Shown piece after piece: positions 7,395 through 16,359 of a DNA stretch of 32,580 bases. This DNA comes from CAVZLD01 sp964522605 (GTDB taxonomy: Bacteria; Planctomycetota; Planctomycetia; Pirellulales; Pirellulaceae): positions 1 to 32,580 of the forward strand of contig CAZFWV010000042.1 in the NCBI GenBank assembly GCA_964522605.1, given 5' to 3'. Under the pieces are notes generated by a model that was not told where the DNA came from, did no database searches, and worked only from the letters and a program-made list of their open reading frames with translations. How positions within the stretch are numbered: the stretch's first letter is position 1; each line of letters starts with the position of its first letter. The translations under genes were made by a program, and so were the position numbers.

Positions 7395-8354
7395 ATGGCT
7401 TCCGACTTTCGGTTGAAAGAACAGCTTCCCGATCTAACGAATCGGATCGTGCAGACCTATTCTGGGATTCGCAAGATCAACCACCTGGGACATTGCCCGC
7501 TGCCGAACGACAACGTGATTGTCTCCGCCATCGAGGACCTGCGCGAGATCCTCTATCCGGGGTATGGCCGTCGAGAAGGATTGCATCTCGGAAACATCAC
7601 TTATTACGTGGGCGAATTGATCGATGGACTGCACGACAAATTGACGGTCCAAATTGGCCGTGCGTTGCAGCATGAAGCTCGCGTCCAGCTGGAAATCGAT
7701 CCGTGCGAACAGCGGTTCGATTATGAAGCAAAAGGCCAGGCGATCGCGATTGAGTTTCTCGGGTGCTTACCGCGCTTGCGGGAGGTATTGGCCAAGGACG
7801 TTCAGGCTGCCTATGAGGGCGACCCGGCCTGCCAGAGTCTGGATGAGGTCATCTTCTGCTATCCGGGTCTGCTGGCCGTGACGGTCTATCGGCTGGCACA
7901 CGAACTGCATCGCCTGAACGTGCCTTTCATTCCGCGGATGATGACCGAATGGGCGCACAAGGAGACGGGCATCGACATTCATCCCGGCGCCAAGATTGGG
8001 AATCACTTCTTCATCGACCATGGAACGGGTGTTGTGATTGGTGAGACATGTGAAATTGGCGAGCGCGTGAAGCTCTATCAGGGAGTTACGCTCGGGGCAC
8101 TCAGTTTCGACACGGACGCGAACGGGAATCTCGTTCGGGGTGTCAAACGCCACCCAACGATCGAAGATCGAGTTGTGATTTACGCGAACGCCACCGTCCT
8201 GGGCGGCAAGACGGTGATCGGTCACGACGCGGTCATTGGTTCCAGCGTCTGGCTAACGCGGAGCGTGGCCCCCTTCACCACCGTCGTGCTCGAGAAGCCC
8301 AATTTGACGATTCGGTCGGAGCCGCGCGAAGAATTGGATCCGGCGACGCACTAG
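7395..8354 (+). CDS. Serine O-acetyltransferase, EpsC/SrpH type
   Basis: A 319-residue acyltransferase that would make O-acetylserine from serine and acetyl-CoA, the entry step to cysteine. The N-terminal 140 residues are alpha-helical in character, followed by LPRLREVLAKDVQAAYEGDP and the CysE helical region around YRLAHELHR. The left-handed beta-helix begins at GIDIHPGAKIG (about 194) and has the catalytic Asp-His in FFIDHGTGVVIGET and the QGVTLGAL turn. The long form is typical of the EpsC/SrpH branch rather than E. coli CysE (273). A strong ribosome-binding site, AGGAGG, precedes the ATG by eight bases. No cysK is adjacent. Confidence 0.9.
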   Translation: MASDFRLKEQLPDLTNRIVQTYSGIRKINHLGHCPLPNDNVIVSAIEDLREILYPGYGRREGLHLGNITYYVGELIDGLHDKLTVQIGRALQHEARVQLEIDPCEQRFDYEAKGQAIAIEFLGCLPRLREVLAKDVQAAYEGDPACQSLDEVIFCYPGLLAVTVYRLAHELHRLNVPFIPRMMTEWAHKETGIDIHPGAKIGNHFFIDHGTGVVIGETCEIGERVKLYQGVTLGALSFDTDANGNLVRGVKRHPTIEDRVVIYANATVLGGKTVIGHDAVIGSSVWLTRSVAPFTTVVLEKPNLTIRSEPREELDPATH

Positions 8355-8375
8355 GCTTCGTCTCAAGACTGTAGG

Positions 8376-8394
8376 CCGACTTGTCTCAAGTCGG
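8376..8394. repeat. Palindromic repeat CCGACTTGTCTCAAGTCGG, copy 1
   Basis: Eight-bp perfect stem (CCGACTTG / CAAGTCGG) around a TCT loop, in the convergent spacer after the acetyltransferase. An identical copy lies 35 bp further on. A partial related word, GTCTCAAGACTG, just precedes it (8360-8371). Confidence 0.75.
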
Positions 8395-8410
8395 AATTCC
8401 GGGACGTTCG

Positions 8411-8429
8411 CCGACTTGTCTCAAGTCGG
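8411..8429. repeat. Palindromic repeat CCGACTTGTCTCAAGTCGG, copy 2
   Basis: Identical to the copy at 8376-8394, extended by one more G-C pair (8410, 8430). The TCA at 8421-8423 is the reverse complement of the TGA stop of the minus-strand YfhO-family gene, so the repeat supplies that gene's stop codon and its last two codons. The pair may also act as a bidirectional terminator between the convergent genes. Confidence 0.75.
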
Positions 8430-11171
8430 CCGACGCTGACTCTGGCTGTTGCGACAAAACCTAGATCGCATGACGCCGCCAGTGATCGTTTTCAGGGGTA
8501 CCGAGACCATCGGTTTCGCCATGAAACCCAGTCCCAGCCAACTCAAGAGACTGAGCAGTCCGCCCCAAACGAGCGTCTGCGGCCGGTAGTGGAAGATCAA
8601 TTCATGTCGACCCGCGGGCAACGCGACACCGCGCATCACGCGATTAGCTCGTAGCACGGGCCGGGAAATCCAGGGGCCGACTTCCGTCCGTGATCGACAG
8701 AGCCAACCGGGGGCAAATGCATCGCGCAACACGAGATAACCAGGCTGATTCAATTCCGCCTGAATCGTGATTCGGGTTGGTAGGGCCTCAACGATCTCGC
8801 ACGTTTCCGCATTCCGTTCGTTGTCCGGCGGTGATGCAGTTGGACGTACTGCCGGGAGTTCAACGCCGGTTTCGAGGACGACTTCCCGCCGCAGATTACG
8901 TGGTTGGCCGTCGGCAGCAACAAAGACCTGCGCCGTTCGACGGTCCAAGTTCGACCAAGTCATTTCTTGCATCGGCTGCAGGCGATGGGCCTGATGCACG
9001 ACCCACGCTCGGGGGAGCGGATCGGGGTTTCGTACGAGCCGGAACGGCCCCGAATCCGCGGTCGACGGAGGGATCTCGCCGGCCGGCTCGATGAGAAAGT
9101 CCATCCCCAAAGCGTCCTGGAGCGATGCGTGCACAGCGGGATGCTGCCGCTGCGTACGATCCAGCAATCGAAGCACGGCACGATACTCTGCCGACGAAAA
9201 GGATGTCGTGCTGCGGATCGTCCGGCAGGAGAAATCGAGGTTGTATTTCGGTCGTAGCGTTTCTCGGTCCCAACGGATGCATTCTGCCAAGCGGGAGGGA
9301 GACGATGTGGTGGCCCAGTCTTTCGGGTACCAACCGATCACGGGGTCCCGCAGGTAGCTTGGCGACGAATCCGAATCCGCAGGGGAGATCCCAGACTGCA
9401 TCCGTCGGACTACTTGCGGCGATGCGGGATCGAACAGGTTCTGCGGGACCGTCGGGACCATCCAGGCCTGTGCCGCGGCCAACTCGATGCTGGTGCCAAT
9501 CAGGATCCCCATCGACCATCGACGCGACCGAAACCGGGCTGGCGCGAGCAGAAGAGTTGCGAATCCGAGGACAAGGACCGCGTGCACGCCACCCTGGAGC
9601 AATCGATTCCAGGCGGCGGCTGTCTGCAATGGGCCGAAGAGCGCATCCGGGTGGGTCGCGGCCAGCCTGCTCGTGACGAAGGGACGCGACAGCCATCCGA
9701 TCGCGATTCCGATCGACAGCAGAATTCCCAGTTTCAGCGTTCTTCGAAACCAGCGATGGCGATCATGCGGATCCCAGCGTTCCAGTCGAATGGCCGCAAG
9801 CAGGCTGATTCCCAGCGCTGCGAGGGTCCATAGCTTGGCCGGGTACCGAAACATGGCGAAGCCAGGCAGCAGCTTGGTCATCAGCCAATACATGCCGCCG
9901 ACGGGATCCGGCCATCCCGCAGGAGCTTGTCCCAGTGCGTGCTGTAGTTCATGGGCCAACCAACCAAGGCCGTAGCGACCCAGGCTCGCGAGCACGGCGG
10001 CCACAACCCACCAGGAGAGGCACGATTGCCATGGGTGATCGCCTCCCCGTTGGAAACGAAGGCCGGCCAAGCCGAGAAGGGCGGGCCAGAGACCCATATA
10101 CAGGCTGGGCGTCCAGGTGGCTCCCTCGGCGGGAATCGCCGCCATCCATCGCTCGTTTCGCGGAAACAAACGACCGCCGAACCCGGGCCAAACCAGCTCG
10201 GGCCACCGCCAGGGACCGATGCTGAAGCGATAGATCTGATCGAGGTGGGTGGCGAGCTCCTCCACCTGCGGTTGGGCCGCAACCGGAGACGCTTCGTCCG
10301 ATTCGTTCCGGGTCGGGAGTCCGACCGAATCCGCGATCGCTCGATCGCTGTCCTGTGCCCACTGCCAGGTGGGGAGGACCTGAACGGCGGTCAATCCGCC
10401 GGCGAGACCGCCCGCGGCGACCAGTCGTACGGCCCGCCGCGCCACGGATCGCCACGAAGCCGCGATCGACGTTTCCCAGGACGGATCGAGCCGCTTCTCG
10501 TTCTTCGCCGGTTTGGATTCTGGTGGGAGACCGCTTCGCAGGAACAGAAAGCCGCCGCCGGTCAGCATCAACAGGTAGGCCATCTGGGGATCCCCGCCGA
10601 GAACGATCATGGCCAGCACGAGACTGAGTTCCACCATTCCCCGGTGGGGTGCTGTTTCCAACAGGTGCACGAGGGCGACCATTCCCCAGGGTAGCCAAGC
10701 CGCTCCAACCAGATAGATCACATTGCAATATTGAAAGAAGATGCTGCCCCCGAAGGCATACGCCACGGCGGCCAAGCCACTCGGCACGATGCGGCAACCC
10801 AAGGCGCGCGCGGCCGAGAATGCTCCGGCTCCCGCCAGCAGAATGTGACCGACGAGATACAGTTCATAACTGACGTCGAAACCCCAAGGGGCTGCGAAGA
10901 CGAGCTTTCCCGGGTAGAGCACGCTGGCCGTCGGATCAGCCAGCAAGGGCCGTCCATTTTCCTCGAGTGGATTCCACAGCGGCAGGCCGTGTGACCATTG
11001 GCTCTGCACATAGCGGAAGAGCGGGGCGTAGTAATGCGCCGCATCGCGGAACGCAAGGGTCTGGTCTGGCAAGCATGCCGGTCCGAACAGGACCACCAGC
11101 GGGATACACCAGGCGGCGACGACCCACCTCCGTTCGCCAGGCTGTCGGACAAGGTGCCGGATCGACGCCAT
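8421..11171 (-). CDS. YfhO-family large membrane protein
   Basis: A 916-residue protein with one N-terminal membrane helix (about 17-31) followed by an extracytoplasmic segment with LAFRDAAHYYAPLFR and LPLWNPLEENGRPLLAD. This is typical of the YfhO family and its GT-C glycosyltransferase-like fold. Many helices follow to about residue 560. A soluble region of about 300 residues and a last helix (LVWGGLLSLLSWLGLGF) end it. YfhO proteins are linked to lipid-dependent glycosylation of cell-wall polymers in Firmicutes; the substrate here is unknown. It starts only 29 nt after atpC on the same strand, so it may be co-transcribed with the ATP synthase, although a functional link is not evident. The last codons lie inside a palindromic repeat. 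Confidence 0.75.
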   Translation of the reverse strand: MASIRHLVRQPGERRWVVAAWCIPLVVLFGPACLPDQTLAFRDAAHYYAPLFRYVQSQWSHGLPLWNPLEENGRPLLADPTASVLYPGKLVFAAPWGFDVSYELYLVGHILLAGAGAFSAARALGCRIVPSGLAAVAYAFGGSIFFQYCNVIYLVGAAWLPWGMVALVHLLETAPHRGMVELSLVLAMIVLGGDPQMAYLLMLTGGGFLFLRSGLPPESKPAKNEKRLDPSWETSIAASWRSVARRAVRLVAAGGLAGGLTAVQVLPTWQWAQDSDRAIADSVGLPTRNESDEASPVAAQPQVEELATHLDQIYRFSIGPWRWPELVWPGFGGRLFPRNERWMAAIPAEGATWTPSLYMGLWPALLGLAGLRFQRGGDHPWQSCLSWWVVAAVLASLGRYGLGWLAHELQHALGQAPAGWPDPVGGMYWLMTKLLPGFAMFRYPAKLWTLAALGISLLAAIRLERWDPHDRHRWFRRTLKLGILLSIGIAIGWLSRPFVTSRLAATHPDALFGPLQTAAAWNRLLQGGVHAVLVLGFATLLLAPARFRSRRWSMGILIGTSIELAAAQAWMVPTVPQNLFDPASPQVVRRMQSGISPADSDSSPSYLRDPVIGWYPKDWATTSSPSRLAECIRWDRETLRPKYNLDFSCRTIRSTTSFSSAEYRAVLRLLDRTQRQHPAVHASLQDALGMDFLIEPAGEIPPSTADSGPFRLVRNPDPLPRAWVVHQAHRLQPMQEMTWSNLDRRTAQVFVAADGQPRNLRREVVLETGVELPAVRPTASPPDNERNAETCEIVEALPTRITIQAELNQPGYLVLRDAFAPGWLCRSRTEVGPWISRPVLRANRVMRGVALPAGRHELIFHYRPQTLVWGGLLSLLSWLGLGFMAKPMVSVPLKTITGGVMRSRFCRNSQSQRRPT

Positions 11172-11200
11172 GATCGCCCGTGCTTCGCTGCGAGACGCTT

Positions 11201-11602
11201 TTAACGAACGCGGCGTGCGACGCGGATTTGCGAACGGGCCTGTTCGACGGCCCGATCCCGAAGCTGCAGCAATTCTTCGCTCGGAACCGGTCGTTTCATC
11301 GCTTCCTGCAGGTGTTCGTACGCCACATCCTGATCCAGATCTTCCGCGGCGAGGATCCGGCCGGTAAGGATCGTGACCCGACCCTCGACGACCTCAACGA
11401 ATCCTCCATCCACGTAGTACCGCAGCTTTTGACCATCGGGCAGGGTGACGCGCAATTCACCATACCCGAGGCGACCGATCAGCGGAGTGTGACCGGGGGC
11501 GATCCCCAACTCGCCGTCGAACAGCGGCACGACCACAAAGGTCGTTTCCACATCGAAGGCGGTCCGTTCGGGAGTGACGACGGTGCATGTCAGGTGAGCC
11601 AT
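11201..11602 (-). CDS. atpC: ATP synthase epsilon subunit
   Basis: A 133-residue F1 epsilon subunit. The N-terminal beta-sandwich shows HLTCTVVTPERTAFD, LFDGELGIAPGHTPLIGRLGYGELRV and a YYVDGGFVEVVEGRVTILT segment, all family hallmarks. The C-terminal helical pair (about 85-133) is present, so the inhibitory domain is intact. The usual GExGxxPxH motif appears as DGELGIAPGHTPL. It begins 24 nt after atpD with a GAGGTAA ribosome-binding site. It is the last gene of the atp operon before the YfhO-family gene. Confidence 0.95.
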   Translation of the reverse strand: MAHLTCTVVTPERTAFDVETTFVVVPLFDGELGIAPGHTPLIGRLGYGELRVTLPDGQKLRYYVDGGFVEVVEGRVTILTGRILAAEDLDQDVAYEHLQEAMKRPVPSEELLQLRDRAVEQARSQIRVARRVR

Positions 11603-11626
11603 GCTCGGTTACCTCGGTTCAGCGCC

Positions 11627-13072
11627 TTAGCCTTCCTGCTGCATCTTGCGGGCCTGTTCTTCCGCCTGCTCAATCGCCCCCACATACATGAAAGCCTGCT
11701 CCGGCAGATGATCCCATTTTCCATCGCAAAGCTCTTCGAAGCTGCGAATGGTGTCCTCCAACGGCGTAATCTCACCGGGTTTGCCGGTGAAGACTTCCGC
11801 CACGAGGAACGGCTGCGAGAGGAAGCGTTCGATGCGTCGGGCGCGATGCACGATCAGCTTGTCCTGCTCGCTCAATTCATCGACACCCAGGATCGCGATA
11901 ATATCCTGCAACTCTCGATATCGCTGTAGTGTGGTCTGCACGCGACGGGCGATCGCATAGTGTCGCTCGCCCACATACTGTGGATCGAGGATTCGGCTGG
12001 ACGAAGCCAAGGGGTCGATCGCCGGATAGATTCCTTTTTCCGAGATGGAACGTTCCAAATAAACGAAAGCGTCGAGCTGGCCGAAAGCGGTTGCGGGCGC
12101 GGGATCGGTTGGATCGTCGGCCGGAACGTACACGGCTTGGACCGAGGTGATCGCACCGCGGTTTGTCGAGGCAATTCGCTCCTGGAGCGCTCCCATTTCG
12201 GTGGCGAGCGTGGGCTGATATCCGACCGCGGACGGCATCCGTCCTAGCAAGGCGGACACTTCGCTCCCCGCCTGCGAGAAGCGGAAGATGTTGTCGACAA
12301 ACAACAGCGTATCGGCACCCGTTTTGTCACGGAAGTACTCCGCCATCGTCAGCGCCGACAGCGCGACTCGCAACCGAGCGCCGGGCGGTTCGTTCATCTG
12401 TCCGAACACCATGCAGGTCTGCTCGATCACGCTTCGTCCCGTGTCACCGATTTTGGCTTCCTGCATTTCCAGCCATAAATCCGTGCCTTCACGCGTTCGC
12501 TCGCCCACACCAGCGAAGACCGAATAACCTCCGTGTGCCGAGGCGATGCGTGCGATCAGTTCGGTGAGAATGACGGTTTTGCCCAATCCGGCACCGCCGA
12601 ACAGACCGGCCTTTCCGCCGCGGACGAAGGGCGTCAGTAAGTCGATCACCTTAATTCCGGTCTCGAACAATTCCGTCTTCGTCGACAGTTCACTGACCTG
12701 GGGTGCTTCCCGGTGGATCGGCCAGCGTTCCTTGGCGGCGACCGGTCCGCGTCCATCGATCGGATCCCCCAGCAAATTGAAGACGCGTCCGAGCGTTTCT
12801 TCGCCGACGGGGACGGAGACCGGCGCGCCCGTGTCCAGGCAATCCTGCCCCCGGATCATGCCATCGGTGCCTCCCAAGGCCACGCAACGAACCCGACCGC
12901 CGCCCAGGTGTTGCTGGACTTCCCCCGTGAGATCCAGCCGCACTCCCTTATGGGTGCTCGTGACCTTGACCGCGTTGTAGATCGCGGGCATCTGGTCTTC
13001 GGGAAACTGAGCGTCAAAGGTCGAGCCGATCACTTGCGTGACTTTGCCAACATTCTGCGTTACCGTTGCCAT
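11627..13072 (-). CDS. atpD: ATP synthase beta subunit
   Basis: The 481-residue catalytic subunit of F1. Walker A is GGAGLGKT (159-166), with Leu in place of the common Val. The catalytic Glu is Glu191 in GERTREGTD, Walker B is LLFVDNIFRFSQAG, and the DELSEQD-type segment (DELSEEDKL in many homologues) is at about 398-406. Length and motif order are normal. The upstream spacer towards atpG is partly lost in an assembly gap, so its ribosome-binding site is only partly visible. Confidence 0.97.
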   Translation of the reverse strand: MATVTQNVGKVTQVIGSTFDAQFPEDQMPAIYNAVKVTSTHKGVRLDLTGEVQQHLGGGRVRCVALGGTDGMIRGQDCLDTGAPVSVPVGEETLGRVFNLLGDPIDGRGPVAAKERWPIHREAPQVSELSTKTELFETGIKVIDLLTPFVRGGKAGLFGGAGLGKTVILTELIARIASAHGGYSVFAGVGERTREGTDLWLEMQEAKIGDTGRSVIEQTCMVFGQMNEPPGARLRVALSALTMAEYFRDKTGADTLLFVDNIFRFSQAGSEVSALLGRMPSAVGYQPTLATEMGALQERIASTNRGAITSVQAVYVPADDPTDPAPATAFGQLDAFVYLERSISEKGIYPAIDPLASSSRILDPQYVGERHYAIARRVQTTLQRYRELQDIIAILGVDELSEQDKLIVHRARRIERFLSQPFLVAEVFTGKPGEITPLEDTIRSFEELCDGKWDHLPEQAFMYVGAIEQAEEQARKMQQEG

Positions 13073-13124
13073 CGTACTTGGGATCCCCGTGAAACGGATG
13101 TAAGTTGTCGATCGATTGGCATCT

Positions 13125-13224
13125 NNNNNNNNNNNNNNNNNNNNNNNNNNNNNNNNNNNNNNNNNNNNNNNNNNNNNNNNNNNNNNNNNNNNNNNNNNNN
13201 NNNNNNNNNNNNNNNNNNNNNNNN
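13125..13224. other. Assembly gap of 100 N
   Basis: Exactly 100 undefined bases, the conventional placeholder for a gap of unknown size. It lies across the end of atpG and the start of the atpG-atpD spacer. The GC-rich flanks give no sign of a repeat that would explain it. Confidence 0.98.
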
Positions 13225-14072
13225 TCTCCCGTGATTTGCGACTGTCGCGCCCGATTGTAGGTCATCGACAGCTGTCGAATCAGTTCTCCCGCGTTCTCCG
13301 TCGCCGCCTTCATGGCGGTCATGCGCGCGATCTGTTCGCTGACGGCGGCATCGAGAAAGCACTTGAACAGTCGAACCTTAAAGCTGGCCGGGACCACTTC
13401 TTCGAGAATGCTCGCCGCCGAGGGCAGAAACTCGTAAGGCGTCTCGCCGCGTTCCTCCGATGGGGGGACGTCCGGGGAGACGGTCTCGAGCGACTTCAGC
13501 GGCAACAGGGTCTCGACGACGGCGTACTGTCGTGATGCACTCTCGAATTTGGTGTACGCGACATCGAGTCGATCGAGCTTCCCCGCGACGTACTCATCGA
13601 GATAGCGCGAAGCGAGCACATCAACTTCCTCGAACCGAACTTTGTCTTCAAAGTGCGTGTAAGCTTCGTGGGGGACGATCTTCCGATAGCGAAAGCCGGC
13701 GATCCCGCGTTTGCCCGAGATCTCCAGCCGCGCGTTCGGGACGTGGGGTGTCAGTTCCGCCCATCGGACCAGCGCCGTGCGTTGCACGTTCCCGTTGTAT
13801 CCACCGCACAATCCGCGGTTTGCAGTCAGCACGAGCAACGTGACCGAGTCGGTTTCTGGATGAGTTTCCAGCAGCGGATGGGAAACGGAGACACCCGTAT
13901 GTGCCAGATTCGCGACCAGGCGCGTAATCCGCTCTGTGTACGCCGTCGCAGCGGTCGCGCGGTCCATCGCCTTTCGAAAGCGCGCAGTCGCAATCAGCTC
14001 CATCGTCCGCGTGATTTTGCGGATGTTCCGAATCGATTTGCGTCGTTTGTCGAGAGCTCGGGCCTTCGCCAT
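13225..14072 (-). CDS. atpG: ATP synthase gamma subunit, C-terminus lost in gap
   Basis: The central rotor shaft of F1. The N-terminal helix MAKARALDKRRKSIRNIRKI leads into TRTMELIATARFRKA, the family signature. The C-terminal helix runs to NRARQSQITG and then enters the gap; homologues end about 12-18 residues later, so only the tip that sits in the alpha3-beta3 bearing is missing. 282 residues are visible. Any continuation read through the Ns into 13014-13124 is an artefact. Start at 14072 is 30 nt after the atpA stop. Confidence 0.93.
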
Positions 14073-14102
14073 CGGGCAACGCTCACACGAGAAGAGGAAA
14101 CA

Positions 14103-15635
14103 CTAGGCTTTCGCCGTAGCTTGGGAAGCCGCCAAATACTGTTCGTTGAACTCTTTCAGCGCCGCACGGATCTCCTGTTCGAGTTGATTATCGAGGTCTT
14201 TCGTCTGGTCGATCTGATCCCAGAGCGATTTTTTCTTCGAATGAATGAACTCCAGGAAGCCCCGCTCCCACTCGCGAACCTCATTCACCGGAACCCGGTC
14301 GAGAAAGCCTTTCGTTCCAGCAAAAATACTCAGGATCTGATCGACCACATGGAGCGGCTGGTACTGCGGCTGTTTCAGCAGTTCCACCATGCGATATCCG
14401 CGATCCAACTGGGCTTGCGTCGCGGGGTCCAATTCGGTGCCCAGTTGGGCAAAGGCTTCGAGTTCTCGGAAGGCGGCCAGGTCGAGGCGCAACCCGCCGG
14501 CGACCTTCTTCATCGCCTTAATCTGGGCGGCACCGCCGACGCGCGAGACGGAGATCCCCACGTTCATCGCGGGACGAATCCCGGCAAAGAACAGATCCGG
14601 CTGCAGGTAGATCTGACCGTCGGTGATCGAAATCACGTTGGTCGGGATGTAGGCGGAAACTTCGCCTTCCAGCGTCTCGATGATCGGCAAGGAGGTCAGG
14701 GATCCACCGCCTTTTTCCTCCGAGAGCTTGGCCGTGCGTTCGAGCAATCGACTGTGACAGTAAAACACGTCACCCGGATAGGCCTCGCGCCCCGGGGGGC
14801 GACGCATGAGCAGAGAGAGCTGTCGATAGGCGACGGCCTGTTTGGAAAGGTCATCGTAGACGATCAAGGCGTGTTGACCGCGATACATGAAGTATTCCGC
14901 CATCGCGGTCCCGGCGTAGGGCGCAATGTACTGCAAGGGCGCCGGCGCGCTCGCACCGGCCACGATGACCGTCGTGTACTCCAGGGCACCATGGGAGCGA
15001 AGCGTCTCAATCACGCCGGCGACGGACGAGTCTTTCTGTCCCACGGCGACGTAGAAGCACTTCACGCCCGAGTCTTTTTGATTGAGGATCGCGTCCAGGG
15101 CAATCGCCGTCTTGCCGGTCTTGCGGTCGCCGATGACCAACTCCCGCTGGCCGCGGCCAATGGGCGTCATCGAGTCAATTGCCTTCAGGCCCGTCTGTAA
15201 CGGTTCGCAGACCGGTTGCCGCTCCGCAACACCGGGCGCAGCATCTTCGACCAAGCGGAATTCCTGCGTTTCAATCGGGCCGAGTCCGTCCAAAGGAACG
15301 CCCAAAGGATCCACCACGCGGCCGATCACGGCGTCGCCCACGGGCACGGAAAGCAGTTTTCCCAGGCCGCGGACTTCGTCGCCCTCATTGATCTGCAAGT
15401 AATCGCCAAGAATGATCACGCCGACGCTGTTCTCTTCCAGGTTGAAGGCCAGTCCATTGACTCCGCCTGGGAACTCCACCATCTCTCCCGCCATCACGCC
15501 CGAGAGTCCGTAGATTCGCGCGATCCCATCCCCGACCTCGAGGACGGTGCCGATTTCCCGTACGTCCACCTGTTCCTTATAGGATTCGATCTCCTTTTGG
15601 ATGACCGAAGCGATTTCGTCCGCATTGAATTTCAT
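14103..15635 (-). CDS. atpA: ATP synthase alpha subunit
   Basis: The 510-residue non-catalytic nucleotide-binding subunit of F1. Walker A is GDRKTGKT (169-176). The PGREAYPGDVFYCHSRLLER segment and the arginine-finger region SVSRVGGAAQ are in place. The N-terminus contains MKFNADEIASVIQKEIESY, the delta-contacting helix. A GAGGTAG ribosome-binding site precedes the ATG. It starts 27 nt after atpH. Length is normal for the family. Confidence 0.97.
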   Translation of the reverse strand: MKFNADEIASVIQKEIESYKEQVDVREIGTVLEVGDGIARIYGLSGVMAGEMVEFPGGVNGLAFNLEENSVGVIILGDYLQINEGDEVRGLGKLLSVPVGDAVIGRVVDPLGVPLDGLGPIETQEFRLVEDAAPGVAERQPVCEPLQTGLKAIDSMTPIGRGQRELVIGDRKTGKTAIALDAILNQKDSGVKCFYVAVGQKDSSVAGVIETLRSHGALEYTTVIVAGASAPAPLQYIAPYAGTAMAEYFMYRGQHALIVYDDLSKQAVAYRQLSLLMRRPPGREAYPGDVFYCHSRLLERTAKLSEEKGGGSLTSLPIIETLEGEVSAYIPTNVISITDGQIYLQPDLFFAGIRPAMNVGISVSRVGGAAQIKAMKKVAGGLRLDLAAFRELEAFAQLGTELDPATQAQLDRGYRMVELLKQPQYQPLHVVDQILSIFAGTKGFLDRVPVNEVREWERGFLEFIHSKKKSLWDQIDQTKDLDNQLEQEIRAALKEFNEQYLAASQATAKA

Positions 15636-15662
15636 GGGGCTGGTCTACCTCTGTGCCAAGAA

Positions 15663-16289
15663 TCAGCCGGACACGGCGAAACGATCGAGCGCTTCGCGCA
15701 GCTGATGAACCGTTTGGGTAATCGTATCCTGCTTCATGCGAGTTAACTGGTTGGCGATGCTGCCGTCATAGACTCGATCGCCGACGCGAACGACCAATCC
15801 CCCGAGGATGGCTGGATCCTCGCGGCATTGAAGATCGACGTCGCGGCCGAATAGGGCCTGCAAGCGCTGCGCGATGCGATGGCGGAGTTCCTCGTTCAGT
15901 GGAGTTGCGGTGGTGACTTGCACGGCAAGCCGCTGGCGGAGGCGATTGAGTTCGTCTCGCGCGGCGCGACGAATGGCTCGCAGACAATCCAGGCGACCGC
16001 GGCGTCCGACGATCTTGAGAAAGTCCAACAGGTCGGGCGACATTCGACCCCCAAAGATCCGATCCAGCATCGCGGCTTTCTCGGCGGGGGCGATCCGGGG
16101 GGTGGCGAGCACCAGCTCCAACGCGGGAAACCGCTGCAGCACATCGTCAATCAGCGAATCCAGCTCGGCGACGACGGCTTCCGACTGGTTCCGTTTTTCG
16201 GTCGCCCCGAGCAGGGCCTGCGCATACACGGCAGCCAGACGCTGCTTGTCGATGTTGATCTCGAGATCGGTGCGAGCGGAAGCTGTCAT
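15663..16289 (-). CDS. atpH: ATP synthase delta subunit
   Basis: A 208-residue peripheral-stalk subunit (OSCP family) that ties F1 to the b dimer. The N-terminal helical bundle contains RLAAVYAQALLGATEK, and the conserved C-terminal part reads VQVTTATPLNEELRHRIAQRLQALFGRDVDLQCREDPAILGGLVVRVGDRVYDGSIANQLTRM, given here in outline by position (about 132-194). I preferred the ATG at 16289 over a GTG at 16325 because the extra 12 residues are not conserved. The 70-nt spacer after atpF is the longest inside the operon. Presence of delta separates this operon from the N-type ATPases, which lack it. Confidence 0.93.
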   Translation of the reverse strand: MTASARTDLEINIDKQRLAAVYAQALLGATEKRNQSEAVVAELDSLIDDVLQRFPALELVLATPRIAPAEKAAMLDRIFGGRMSPDLLDFLKIVGRRGRLDCLRAIRRAARDELNRLRQRLAVQVTTATPLNEELRHRIAQRLQALFGRDVDLQCREDPAILGGLVVRVGDRVYDGSIANQLTRMKQDTITQTVHQLREALDRFAVSG

Positions 16290-16359
16290 GGAGAAGTCCG
16301 ACCGGAAACAGGCCGCGCGGTCCACAGCCGTTCGGCAATGATGTCAAACCGTATCAATC

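Noticed and set aside
13014..13124. Continuation of the gamma subunit frame beyond the N gap
   Set aside because: The frame passes through undefined bases, its residues after the gap do not resemble the gamma C-terminus, and it overlaps the atpD start. It is an artefact.
13653..15200. 515-codon plus-strand open frame opposite atpA and atpG
   Set aside because: It mirrors conserved atpA/atpG coding sequence in GC-rich DNA. The translation has no domain and is rich in Arg, Gln, His and Asp, as expected of an antisense shadow.
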